Assembly: GCA_015061315.1 (NCBI GenBank)
Contig: SUWV01000007.1
Span: 1 to 64,000, forward strand
Direction: 5' to 3'
Source: Lentimicrobiaceae bacterium
Lineage (GTDB): Bacteria > Bacteroidota > Bacteroidia > Bacteroidales > F082
Length of the DNA stretch: 64,000 nucleotides
Positions 26,372 to 33,926 of the stretch are shown here, piece by piece. The stretch's first letter is position 1, and every line of letters begins with the position of its first letter. The position numbers were made by a program, and so were the translations under genes. The notes beneath the pieces are model-generated. The model was not told the origin of the DNA and did no database searches. It saw only the letters and a program-made list of their open reading frames with translations.

Positions 26372-27379
26372 ATGCAAAAGGTTACATTAGGAAAGACAGG
26401 TTTCGTAGTAAACAAAAACGGTTTCGGTGCTTTGCCGATACAACGTATCTCGAAGGAAGACGCGGCTTATCTCATGCGTAAGGCTTTCGACAACGGTATA
26501 ACATATTTCGATACAGCGCGTTTCTATACCGATAGCGAAGAGAAAATAGGTTATGCCTTGAGCGATATACGTGATAAGGTCATCATCGCTACTAAAACAG
26601 CAGCGACTAATGTAGATGCTTTCTGGAAAGATCTTGAGACAAGTCTTACATTATTAAAGACAGATTACATCGACTTATATCAGTTCCATAATCCGAGTTT
26701 CTGTCCTAAGCCTGGCGATGAGAGCGGCGTTTATGAAGCTATGCTCGAAGCGAAAAAGAAAGGTATGATACGTCATATCGGTATCACCAACCATCGTCAT
26801 CATGTAGCGAAAGAAGCCATTGAATCAGGATTTTATGAGACATTGCAATTTCCTTTTTCATATATAAGTTCAGAAAAAGAATTAGAGCTTGTGCAGATGT
26901 GCAAGGAAAGAGAGATGGGCTTCGTCTGCATGAAGGCACTCTCCGGCGGCTTGATAACTGACTCTGCCTGCGCTTACGCTTTCCTAAATCAATATGAACA
27001 TGTGCTTCCAATCTGGGGCGTGCAGAGAGAATCGGAATTGGATGAGTTTATTTCATATCAGGAGAATCCTCCGGTGATGACAGAAGAGCGTTGGGCTAAG
27101 GTGAAGAAAGACAGAGAAGAACTCGCTGGCGATTTCTGTAGAGGCTGCGGATATTGCATGCCATGTCCTGCTGGAATACAAATCAACGACTGTGCGAGAA
27201 TGAGTCTTTTCTTACGTCGCGCTCCACACAGCGTTTATCTCGCCGACGAATGGAAAGAAAAGATGAAACGCATAGAGAATTGTCTGCATTGTAATTTATG
27301 CAAAAGCAGATGCCCTTACGGTTTGGATACGCCGACATTGTTACAGAAGAATTACGAAGACTTTAAGACGTTTATTTGA
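26372..27379 (+). CDS. Aldo/keto reductase with C-terminal ferredoxin domain
   Basis: This 335-residue protein has an AKR barrel (to about 245) with DTARFYTDSE, ATKTA and YQFHNPS holding the catalytic Asp/Tyr, Lys and His. A C-terminal region has two cysteine motifs, CRGCGYCMPCPAGI and CLHCNLCKSRCPYG, which would bind [4Fe-4S] clusters. This is a common anaerobe architecture that may use ferredoxin electrons rather than only NADPH. The substrate is unknown. The start ATG follows directly on the heptamer array, so little room is left for a promoter and readthrough from upstream is likely. Confidence 0.85.
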   Translation: MQKVTLGKTGFVVNKNGFGALPIQRISKEDAAYLMRKAFDNGITYFDTARFYTDSEEKIGYALSDIRDKVIIATKTAATNVDAFWKDLETSLTLLKTDYIDLYQFHNPSFCPKPGDESGVYEAMLEAKKKGMIRHIGITNHRHHVAKEAIESGFYETLQFPFSYISSEKELELVQMCKEREMGFVCMKALSGGLITDSACAYAFLNQYEHVLPIWGVQRESELDEFISYQENPPVMTEERWAKVKKDREELAGDFCRGCGYCMPCPAGIQINDCARMSLFLRRAPHSVYLADEWKEKMKRIENCLHCNLCKSRCPYGLDTPTLLQKNYEDFKTFI

Positions 27380-27436
27380 TTAAGTCAATAAGTCAATGAG
27401 ACAATAAGTCAGTGTGTTATTGTGACTCTACGACTT
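27374..27436. repeat. Degenerate 8-bp tandem repeat after the aldo/keto reductase
   Basis: Units AAGTCAAT twice, GAGACAAT, AAGTCAGT, GTGTTATT and GTGACTCT follow directly on the TGA stop (27377-27379), which lies at the array edge. It closely resembles the coding arrays in waaA and the ComEA-like gene. Confidence 0.75.
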
Positions 27437-27445
27437 TTTAAAAAA

Positions 27446-27478
27446 AACGAGATTGTGATGAGCAGTCTCGTTTTTTTT
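27446..27478 (+). terminator. Rho-independent terminator after the aldo/keto reductase
   Basis: ACGAGATTG pairs with CAGTCTCGT (one G-T pair) and is followed by eight T. Confidence 0.85.
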
Positions 27479-27559
27479 ATGTTGTCAAATGTTAATTTTA
27501 TTAAGAAATGAGCCCGAATTTTTAACTTTTTTTAACTTTTTTATTCGGAAAAATCCTTA

Positions 27560-27567
27560 TATTTTTG
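27560..27567 (+). promoter_or_regulatory. -7 promoter element for the small anchored protein and lipoprotein pair
   Basis: TATTTTTG, 51 bp before the ATG at 27619. Confidence 0.5.
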
Positions 27568-27618
27568 CAACGTCAAGTAAATAAAAGTAGTAATTAATTA
27601 AAAACCAAAGTTGAATTT

Positions 27619-27879
27619 ATGAAAGTAAAAATTGCAACATTGTTATTGTGCATGGCTTTCTTAATGCCAGTGGTAGCACAGCAGAAGACAGATTCATTTT
27701 TTAATTATCAAGATGTTGGTAGAGCTATCAACAAGACGCCGGTCCCCACTTATCATGATACAGAAGTGGGCTTTAACAATATGAATGTTAATGCTGCGCC
27801 TTTAAATGGGGGCTTGTTGCCATTGACTGTAGTATCGTTTGTTTATTTATTAATAAGAAGAAAGGAGGAGGTAAAATGA
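27619..27879 (+). CDS. Small secreted protein with C-terminal membrane anchor
   Basis: This 86-residue protein has a cleavable-looking signal peptide (residues 1-21, ending VVAQ), a 35-residue polar middle, and a C-terminal tail with three parts: PLNGGLLPL, a hydrophobic helix and a basic end (RRKEEVK). That layout recalls sorting-type tails cleaved by exosortase-like enzymes, although the motif is not a standard PEP-CTERM. No such enzyme is in the window. It overlaps the next lipoprotein gene by 4 bp, so the two are translationally coupled. Confidence 0.6.
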   Translation: MKVKIATLLLCMAFLMPVVAQQKTDSFFNYQDVGRAINKTPVPTYHDTEVGFNNMNVNAAPLNGGLLPLTVVSFVYLLIRRKEEVK

Positions 27880-28805
27880 AAAGATTTACGTTTATGTTGT
27901 TATTGTCTGTTTTGATTTTTACGCAATGCAAGAAGAAAGAAGATAACTATGATGCTGGAGATAAGACCGTACCTGTAAGATTTGAGATCCCATTAGAGCA
28001 GTTTCGTTCTGATTTCAAGAATCTCTTTCCAGATGGGAATATTAAGTGGGGTAATAAAAACAATGTTGAATATGTGTATTTGGCAGTTCCCAATGTATAT
28101 AGTCATACTAACGCGAGTCTTAATTATGTTCAGAGGTTCATTGGGCAAATGTATGAAATGAAAGCAGAATGTGATGAGGCTACAGATAAGTTGATTTTTA
28201 CTGCAGATATACAGCAGAATATATTTTGGTCGGGTAGGAAGTTTGATATGTATTATTTTGGGAATAACAGAGGTGATGAAGAAAATAGTAATGTAGTCTC
28301 AATATATGATGAGTTGAAGCCTGAATATTTTATAGGTAAGAAGGTAATGTTTGATAAACAGACTGGCGATATAGAAGATGTAGGGAATTATCATGTAGCT
28401 ACGATGCCTGTTGTTGTCAAGACAATACGTGAAGGTACTACCATTATAGAAGTTAAGTTGCAAAAAGGAGTTCCTGATTTCAAAAGCATTACGTCGGTAG
28501 CTGTTTTGGATTTAGAAGGAGAGACAGAGTTGCGAGGACCTCGTGTAAAATCGCTGACAATTAAATGGAATGGAGAGATGTTTGAACAGATGTGTGAATA
28601 TTTTCCAGAAGCAACATACGATGTTAGTGATAATGCAGGAGAGAAATCTTTTATCACATTACCGCCGGATCCGGAGAGATTAGTCTTGGAATGTGACAAA
28701 GGGCATTATGTTTTTGAAAATGGCATAGAACAAAATCAGGTTTATGTTGGTAGGAATGGAAATTCTCTTGATGAAATACAGCCATTATCGTGGGAGACTC
28801 CTTGA
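27876..28805 (+). CDS. Lipoprotein of unknown function
   Basis: This 309-residue protein has a lipoprotein signal ending in IFTQC (Cys18), followed by KKKEDNYD, a Lys/acidic tract like the export signals of Bacteroidota surface lipoproteins. The rest is beta-rich without a motif I recognise. The start is set by a strong Shine-Dalgarno (AAGGAGGAGG just upstream of the ATG), unusual for this genome, and overlaps the stop of the small anchored protein. The two probably act together at the surface. It is followed by an 8-bp array. Confidence 0.65.
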   Translation: MKRFTFMLLLSVLIFTQCKKKEDNYDAGDKTVPVRFEIPLEQFRSDFKNLFPDGNIKWGNKNNVEYVYLAVPNVYSHTNASLNYVQRFIGQMYEMKAECDEATDKLIFTADIQQNIFWSGRKFDMYYFGNNRGDEENSNVVSIYDELKPEYFIGKKVMFDKQTGDIEDVGNYHVATMPVVVKTIREGTTIIEVKLQKGVPDFKSITSVAVLDLEGETELRGPRVKSLTIKWNGEMFEQMCEYFPEATYDVSDNAGEKSFITLPPDPERLVLECDKGHYVFENGIEQNQVYVGRNGNSLDEIQPLSWETP

Positions 28806-28819
28806 ATTATGATTTTATG

Positions 28820-28924
28820 AGTAATGAGGGTGTAAAGGGATAAAGGGGTAATGGGTTAATGGGTTAGAGGTGTAAAGTGAAAAGGTTTAAAGGGATAGGG
28901 TATGAAGGTCTTGGGGTATAGAGA
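28820..28924. repeat. Degenerate 8-bp tandem repeat downstream of the lipoprotein gene
   Basis: About twelve octamers run from 28828 (GGGTGTAA, AGGGATAA, AGGGGTAA, TGGGTTAA, TGGGTTAG, AGGTGTAA and so on). Purine-rich on the plus strand, it is the reverse-complement type of the arrays at 2391-2475 and 37243-37306. It separates the lipoprotein gene from the convergent tRNA gene. Confidence 0.8.
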
Positions 28925-28956
28925 TTTCTTTAACCTTTTCTTCTTTGATAAATGAG

Positions 28957-29029
28957 TGGAGGATACCGGACTCGAACCGGCCACCTTCAGATTGCGAACC
29001 TGACGCTCTACCTGATGAGCTAAACCCCC
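28957..29029 (-). tRNA. tRNA-Ala, anticodon CGC
   Basis: The minus strand folds as a full 73-base cloverleaf. The acceptor arm is GGGGGTT with ATCCTCC, including the G3-U70 pair that identifies tRNA-Ala; the D-arm is GCTC...GAGC; the anticodon stem is TCAGG/TCTGA with loop TTCGCAA (anticodon CGC); the T-arm is GCCGG/CCGGT with TTCGAGT. The discriminator base is A and CCA is not encoded. Position 6-67 is a U-U mismatch. It reads GCG codons. Confidence 0.9.
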
Positions 29030-29098
29030 ATTGCTTTTCGTCTGGCAAAACTACAAAAAAAATATTGCTCTACGATATTAATATTGCATTTATTTTTA

Positions 29099-29106
29099 TA
29101 CTTTTG
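29099..29106 (+). promoter_or_regulatory. -7 promoter element for the LicA-like kinase gene
   Basis: TACTTTTG, 39 bp before the ATG at 29146. Confidence 0.5.
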
Positions 29107-29145
29107 CGCGTTAAATAATTAACTAATCAATAAACTAACAAAACA

Positions 29146-30015
29146 ATGGAAATAGAAGCTTATATCGTTAAAAGAGTGAACCTCTTGATGAATGCTACTG
29201 ACGCTAAAATCGTTAAACGCTTAGAAGGTGGAATGAGTAATTATACTTACGTTGTAGAATGTCAGGGTGTTAAATATACTTACCGTGTGCCTGGTAAATA
29301 TGCGGAACGTTTTGTAGATAGAATCGAAGAATGGGAAAATATTCAGAAGGTAGAGAAGTTGGGTGTCAATAACAAGACGGAATATGTAGAACTGAGAACT
29401 GGAGAGAAACTTGCTTTGTACGTTGAAGGTACTATTATGTCGAATACTGATGTGGTCTCTTTTAACGAGATGTCGGTTAAGGCATTGAAACAATTACATG
29501 AAAGCGATATTCAATTTAATGAATATAATGCCTTCGCTCGTTTGGATAACTATGAGAAATATTGCACAGACTTAGGTTTTCAACATCCTCAGGAATATAT
29601 AGAATTGCGTAACAGATTAGACGCGATGAGAGATATTTATAAAGATGTCAAACATGTTCCTTGTCACTGCGATTATCAACCGACTAACTTAGTCATTGAC
29701 GGCGATAAGTTTTATATCTTAGACTGGGAATTTGCCGGAATGAATGACCCGTATTATGACATAGCTTGTTATGGTAACGCTGGTTTCGACAAAGCATTGA
29801 GCCTTTTAGAGACTTATCTCGGACACAAACCGACAAGTGAAGAGTTGAAACGCCTCCATTTCCACAGAGCATTCCAATGTCTCCAATGGTATAACGTTGC
29901 GATGTTTAAAGAAATGATAGGATTGAGCAAAGATCTCAATATGGATTTTACAGCTGTAGCTCAAATGTTCTATGGATTCGCTAAGGATTTAATCGAGGCA
30001 TACGATACATTGTAA
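29146..30015 (+). CDS. Choline/ethanolamine kinase-like (LicA-type) phosphotransferase
   Basis: This 289-residue protein has the aminoglycoside-phosphotransferase/choline-kinase fold. It has a Gly-rich N-lobe (RLEGGMSNYTYVV), the catalytic Brenner motif HCDYQPTNLV (about residues 177-186) and the metal motif LDWEFAGMNDPYYDIA (about 196-211). LicA-type kinases phosphorylate choline, for example for lipopolysaccharide decoration; the substrate here may be choline, ethanolamine or another small alcohol. No LicC/LicD partner is in the window. It has its own promoter and terminator. Confidence 0.8.
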   Translation: MEIEAYIVKRVNLLMNATDAKIVKRLEGGMSNYTYVVECQGVKYTYRVPGKYAERFVDRIEEWENIQKVEKLGVNNKTEYVELRTGEKLALYVEGTIMSNTDVVSFNEMSVKALKQLHESDIQFNEYNAFARLDNYEKYCTDLGFQHPQEYIELRNRLDAMRDIYKDVKHVPCHCDYQPTNLVIDGDKFYILDWEFAGMNDPYYDIACYGNAGFDKALSLLETYLGHKPTSEELKRLHFHRAFQCLQWYNVAMFKEMIGLSKDLNMDFTAVAQMFYGFAKDLIEAYDTL

Positions 30016-30071
30016 TTAAATACGAAGAGACGTGTCAATCATAAAAATATTGACACTTTCATTAGATTGAC

Positions 30072-30127
30072 AAATAGAGATACTGCATCTCCCATAACAA
30101 GGATATTGCGGTATCTCTATTTTTTTG
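30072..30127 (+). terminator. Rho-independent terminator after the LicA-like kinase
   Basis: A long stem (AAATAGAGATAC pairing with GTATCTCTATTT, extended inward by four pairs) has a loop of about 19 bases and a downstream T run. Confidence 0.75.
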
Positions 30128-30219
30128 TTTTGATTTTTTTAATATTATTTATAAATTAGCGCTGATATTTCTGCATTCTCTCTCTTATGCGGAATAATAC
30201 TAACATAAATTAATAAATC

Positions 30220-33200
30220 ATGAACAGAATAGAGCAACATCCTATCTTGGATATTCCGCAATCGGAAGAAGTGGTATTTGAATACAACGGACATGAGGTA
30301 AAAGGTCGTAAAGGTTATACAATAGCTGCAGCTTTGCATCAGGCGGGTTTTACGGTTCATAGCCATAGTCTCGATGGTCGTGAGCGAAGTCTCGAATGTG
30401 GTATCGGAAAATGTGGCGCATGTGAGATGCTCGTAGATGGTAAGATAAAACGTATCTGCATAACGCCCGTCGATGGCGTGAGAAAAGTCAGGGAGATTCC
30501 TCACGATTATCTTCCTGATTTAGAAGAACCGAAAGATAATTCTCAGCAAGTTTATTATACACAAGTCGCTATTATAGGTGCAGGTCCTGCAGGTCTCGCT
30601 TGTCGCCAGTACCTTAATGAAATGGGTATCGACAATATTGTCATCGACAATAATGCCATGATCGGCGGTCAGTTTAACATGCAGACTCATCAATTTTTCT
30701 TCTTCGAGAAAGAACAGAAATACGGCGGACAACGTGGCTTTGAAATTGCTAAGACTCTCGCTGGCGATGATTTATCAAATATTTTCCTTAACTCAACAGT
30801 TTGGGATTTGCTTGAAGGAAAACGTATCGCGGTGAAAAATATTAAAGATGATACTATATTTTATGTTGATTCTGAGTATCTTGTGGTGGCTACTGGTGCA
30901 GTTCCTTTTATGCCCGTATTCGAAAATGACGATCTCCCCGGAGTTTATACGGCTGCCGTTGTGCAGAAAATGATGAACGTGGAGCATACTTTGTTGGGAA
31001 AGAGAATACTTTCAGTCGGTGCAGGTAACATCGGTTATCTTACTTCATATCAGGCAATACAGGCTGGTGCGAAAGTAGTTGCTATCATAGAAGGTATGGA
31101 TCACGAAGGCGGATTCCCGGTACAAGCTAATCGTTTACGTCGTCTTGGTGTCCCGATTTATACCTCACATGTCTTGCTACGTGCTATTCCAAATGATGAC
31201 CACACCGGAATTAAGGCTGCTGTTGTGGCTGAATGTGAGAACTTTAAACCTATTCCGGGTACGGAAAAAGTTATCGACAATATTGATGTGATTAATATAT
31301 GTACAGGCTTGATGTCAGATAATCAGATTCTTGAAAAAGGAAAACAGATATTCGGCCTTAAGGTTTATGGCGCTGGCGATACCGTAAGAGTAGGAGAGGG
31401 TACATGCGCAGTTCTTCGTGGTAAGCAGGTGGCAATGGAAATTGCGATGGAGATGAGAAAGCCTGTCAATTATGAAGATTATCTGACTCTTTCAAAAGAA
31501 TATATCGACTCACAACAGAAACCCTTACGTCGTTTGGAAAAACCTAACAAGCCTTCTTTAGAAAGAATGCGCGAGCGTAATTTCGTTATCGCCGATTGTA
31601 TCTACGGATTCGCCTGTAATCCTTGTACTTTCTCTTGCCCTAAGAAAGCAATCGTAAAACCTACTACGAGCAGTGTCCCGATGATCGACTACAACAAATG
31701 TATCGGCTGTATGGAATGCGTCTCGCATTGTCCAGGTCTCGCCATCTTCGGTTACGACATAAAACAAAACAAACTCTTCCTTCCTTTTGAATATGAGGCG
31801 GAAGAAAATTCTGATGTATATCTCATCAACGACAAAGGCGAGAAAGTAGGAGAGGGTGTTATTGAAAAAATAATTAAGAAGTCAAATAAGACGAATGTTG
31901 CTCGTGTAAGAGCTCTTAATGTAGAAGGTGAAGCTTTTACGGATATTACAGGTTTTATTGTCAAGGAAAACTATCCGGAACCTTTAGTGATGAAGCCACT
32001 GTCCGATTATGAGAAAGGTCCAAAGTTTGTCTGTCATTGCGAAGATGTCACGATAGAAAAGATTTTACAAGTCGTTGGTGATAGGAAAACTATTTCTGTT
32101 GATGAGTTGAAACATACAACGCGTCTTGGCATGGGAGCATGTAGAGGAAAACGATGTGTTCCGAGAGCTCGTCAGTTGTTACGTTCTTACGGAGTTGAGC
32201 TGCAAGGCGAATCGACACCGCGAGGACCTCTTTCAAATCAGGTTACACTTAACGAGATGCAACCGTCCAAGATAAATACAAATATCATTATTCCAGCAAA
32301 TAAAACAAGCAAGCAAGTATACTGCGACGTGCTTATAGCAGGCGGTGGTATTACGGGTAGTGCTGCATTCCGTTATTTTGCTGAGGCTGGTAAGAAGACA
32401 TATCTTGTCAATTATGAACATGGTTCTTCATGGCGTAACATCGGCGGTGGTCGTCCTGCATTTTCGGTTCCGGAAATAGCTGAGATAGCAAATCAGAATC
32501 AGGCTATCTTTAAGGAAATACAGAAACAGACAAATATTCATTATAAGCCAATACGTTATGTTGGACTTGCTCACGATGATAAAGAATATAAGGCATTAGA
32601 GGCTTCTCTTGCTTGGTCGGAGGGTTATATGGTTGATAAAAAAGATTTTACGAAAGAAATCTCACCTTATTTCAATCCGGATATAGATACCTATCAGGCA
32701 GCCTTGATAACAAAGAACTGCTGGCAGGCTACGCCAGGACGTGTCATCGAATTTATAAGAAACATTGCTTGTCAGAACGGTGGCATGCTTTTGGAAAATG
32801 CAAGATTACTTGAAGTACAGCGCACCGACGAAGGTTTTATGGCTTTGGTATATAATCAGAATAAAGAGTTTATAGAATTTCACTGCGAGCATTTTGTTAA
32901 TGCGCTTGGTTCTAATGCTGGCGAATTTGCAAAGCAGCTTGGTGTCGACACCGGTTTTTATCCTGTTAAGCATCAGGCGTTTATCACAGGAAGGCTGCCA
33001 CTCTTAGGTAAGGACGGTGATGCTTTGGATATGATAATAGACCGTCGCAACTATAAAGGATTCTCAGCTGTCTATGGTCAGCAGTTCGCTCATACTGGAC
33101 AGATTATAGGCTGCGCCTCACCAGCGACTGATGCTTCTGAGGTTGTCAAAGATTTAAGATATAATTCAAAGGCATTTATAGAGATATGTGCTGAAGTGTT

Positions 33201-33447
33201 CCGTCAATGGATTCCTCAACTCGGTGCTGTCAGTTTTCAGGCTTTCTGGTCAGGTTATTACACGGAACCACGATACATTGTTGACCCTGATAATAATTTG
33301 ATTGCTGGTATGCGCGGACATGGGTTCATGCTCGGACAATATATGGCGAAGATGTATGTGGATAAATATCTAGGTAAACCGACACCTTCATATTTCGACC
33401 GTCTTACATTGAAAGGCGACGGCTTGAAAGAGAACGCGTTTAAGTAA
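30220..33447 (+). CDS. Multidomain Fe-S/FAD dehydrogenase fusion (HcnABC / proline dehydrogenase-complex type)
   Basis: This 1075-residue protein strings together subunits that are separate elsewhere. In order: a [2Fe-2S] domain (C60, C65, C68, C80); an FAD/NAD(P) oxidoreductase from about 115 (GAGPAG at 120-125); a dicluster ferredoxin (C460, C466, C469, C473 and C494, C497, C500, C504); a BFD-like [2Fe-2S] domain (C605, C607, C641, C646); and a second flavin domain of the DAO/sarcosine-oxidase beta type from about 702 (AGGGITGSAAF). The same parts make up HcnABC, sarcosine oxidase and dye-linked L-proline dehydrogenase complexes. It probably oxidises an amino acid and feeds electrons through the clusters. 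The substrate is not known. Confidence 0.82.
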   Translation: MNRIEQHPILDIPQSEEVVFEYNGHEVKGRKGYTIAAALHQAGFTVHSHSLDGRERSLECGIGKCGACEMLVDGKIKRICITPVDGVRKVREIPHDYLPDLEEPKDNSQQVYYTQVAIIGAGPAGLACRQYLNEMGIDNIVIDNNAMIGGQFNMQTHQFFFFEKEQKYGGQRGFEIAKTLAGDDLSNIFLNSTVWDLLEGKRIAVKNIKDDTIFYVDSEYLVVATGAVPFMPVFENDDLPGVYTAAVVQKMMNVEHTLLGKRILSVGAGNIGYLTSYQAIQAGAKVVAIIEGMDHEGGFPVQANRLRRLGVPIYTSHVLLRAIPNDDHTGIKAAVVAECENFKPIPGTEKVIDNIDVINICTGLMSDNQILEKGKQIFGLKVYGAGDTVRVGEGTCAVLRGKQVAMEIAMEMRKPVNYEDYLTLSKEYIDSQQKPLRRLEKPNKPSLERMRERNFVIADCIYGFACNPCTFSCPKKAIVKPTTSSVPMIDYNKCIGCMECVSHCPGLAIFGYDIKQNKLFLPFEYEAEENSDVYLINDKGEKVGEGVIEKIIKKSNKTNVARVRALNVEGEAFTDITGFIVKENYPEPLVMKPLSDYEKGPKFVCHCEDVTIEKILQVVGDRKTISVDELKHTTRLGMGACRGKRCVPRARQLLRSYGVELQGESTPRGPLSNQVTLNEMQPSKINTNIIIPANKTSKQVYCDVLIAGGGITGSAAFRYFAEAGKKTYLVNYEHGSSWRNIGGGRPAFSVPEIAEIANQNQAIFKEIQKQTNIHYKPIRYVGLAHDDKEYKALEASLAWSEGYMVDKKDFTKEISPYFNPDIDTYQAALITKNCWQATPGRVIEFIRNIACQNGGMLLENARLLEVQRTDEGFMALVYNQNKEFIEFHCEHFVNALGSNAGEFAKQLGVDTGFYPVKHQAFITGRLPLLGKDGDALDMIIDRRNYKGFSAVYGQQFAHTGQIIGCASPATDASEVVKDLRYNSKAFIEICAEVFRQWIPQLGAVSFQAFWSGYYTEPRYIVDPDNNLIAGMRGHGFMLGQYMAKMYVDKYLGKPTPSYFDRLTLKGDGLKENAFK

Positions 33448-33470
33448 TAATAAACTTAAATTATAAAGTC

Positions 33471-33914
33471 ATGGGAAAAGCAATTAAGCAACTTATCATC
33501 TTGCTGATAGCATTTACAGTGATAATATTGTTTCACTGTTTCTACGTAAATAAATCTTCAGAGAATACCTCTTCTGTCAATATAAAAGATGTTATCACAT
33601 CATCTTACGATGCCTATTCCTTATCAAAATTTGAAGCGGCCAAAGACAAGATGATGCAATATGCAGAACAATTATACCAAAAAGATCTTGCCGAAGGCGA
33701 GACCGACAAAGAGTTCGAAGGTTTTACAGTGGCTGAATATTGCTGGAAAGCTTTAGACGAATATGATGAAGAACTCAACGTCCAGAAAGAATTGGCATTG
33801 TTCTTACCTCTTATATTGGCAATACTGATAATCATCGCAGTCGTGGTGTCAATACGACTCGGACTAAGTGCTATACGTAAACTTGATTTCGATAACGACG
33901 CAACAGCATTTTAA
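33471..33914 (+). CDS. Two-helix membrane protein of unknown function
   Basis: This 147-residue protein has an N-terminal helix (about residues 8-26, ILLIAFTVIILFHCFYV) and a C-terminal helix (about 110-132, LFLPLILAILIIIAVVVSI) with an acidic extracytoplasmic region of about 80 residues. I do not recognise the family. It is the first gene of a three-gene operon with the zinc-finger membrane protein (12 bp downstream) and the secreted HExxH peptidase. Confidence 0.65.
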   Translation: MGKAIKQLIILLIAFTVIILFHCFYVNKSSENTSSVNIKDVITSSYDAYSLSKFEAAKDKMMQYAEQLYQKDLAEGETDKEFEGFTVAEYCWKALDEYDEELNVQKELALFLPLILAILIIIAVVVSIRLGLSAIRKLDFDNDATAF

Positions 33915-33926
33915 GGAGGATTGATT

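Noticed and set aside
28806-28956. Small RNA or gene in the gap before the tRNA
   Set aside because: The sequence is mostly the octamer array; I see no stable conserved fold or coding frame.
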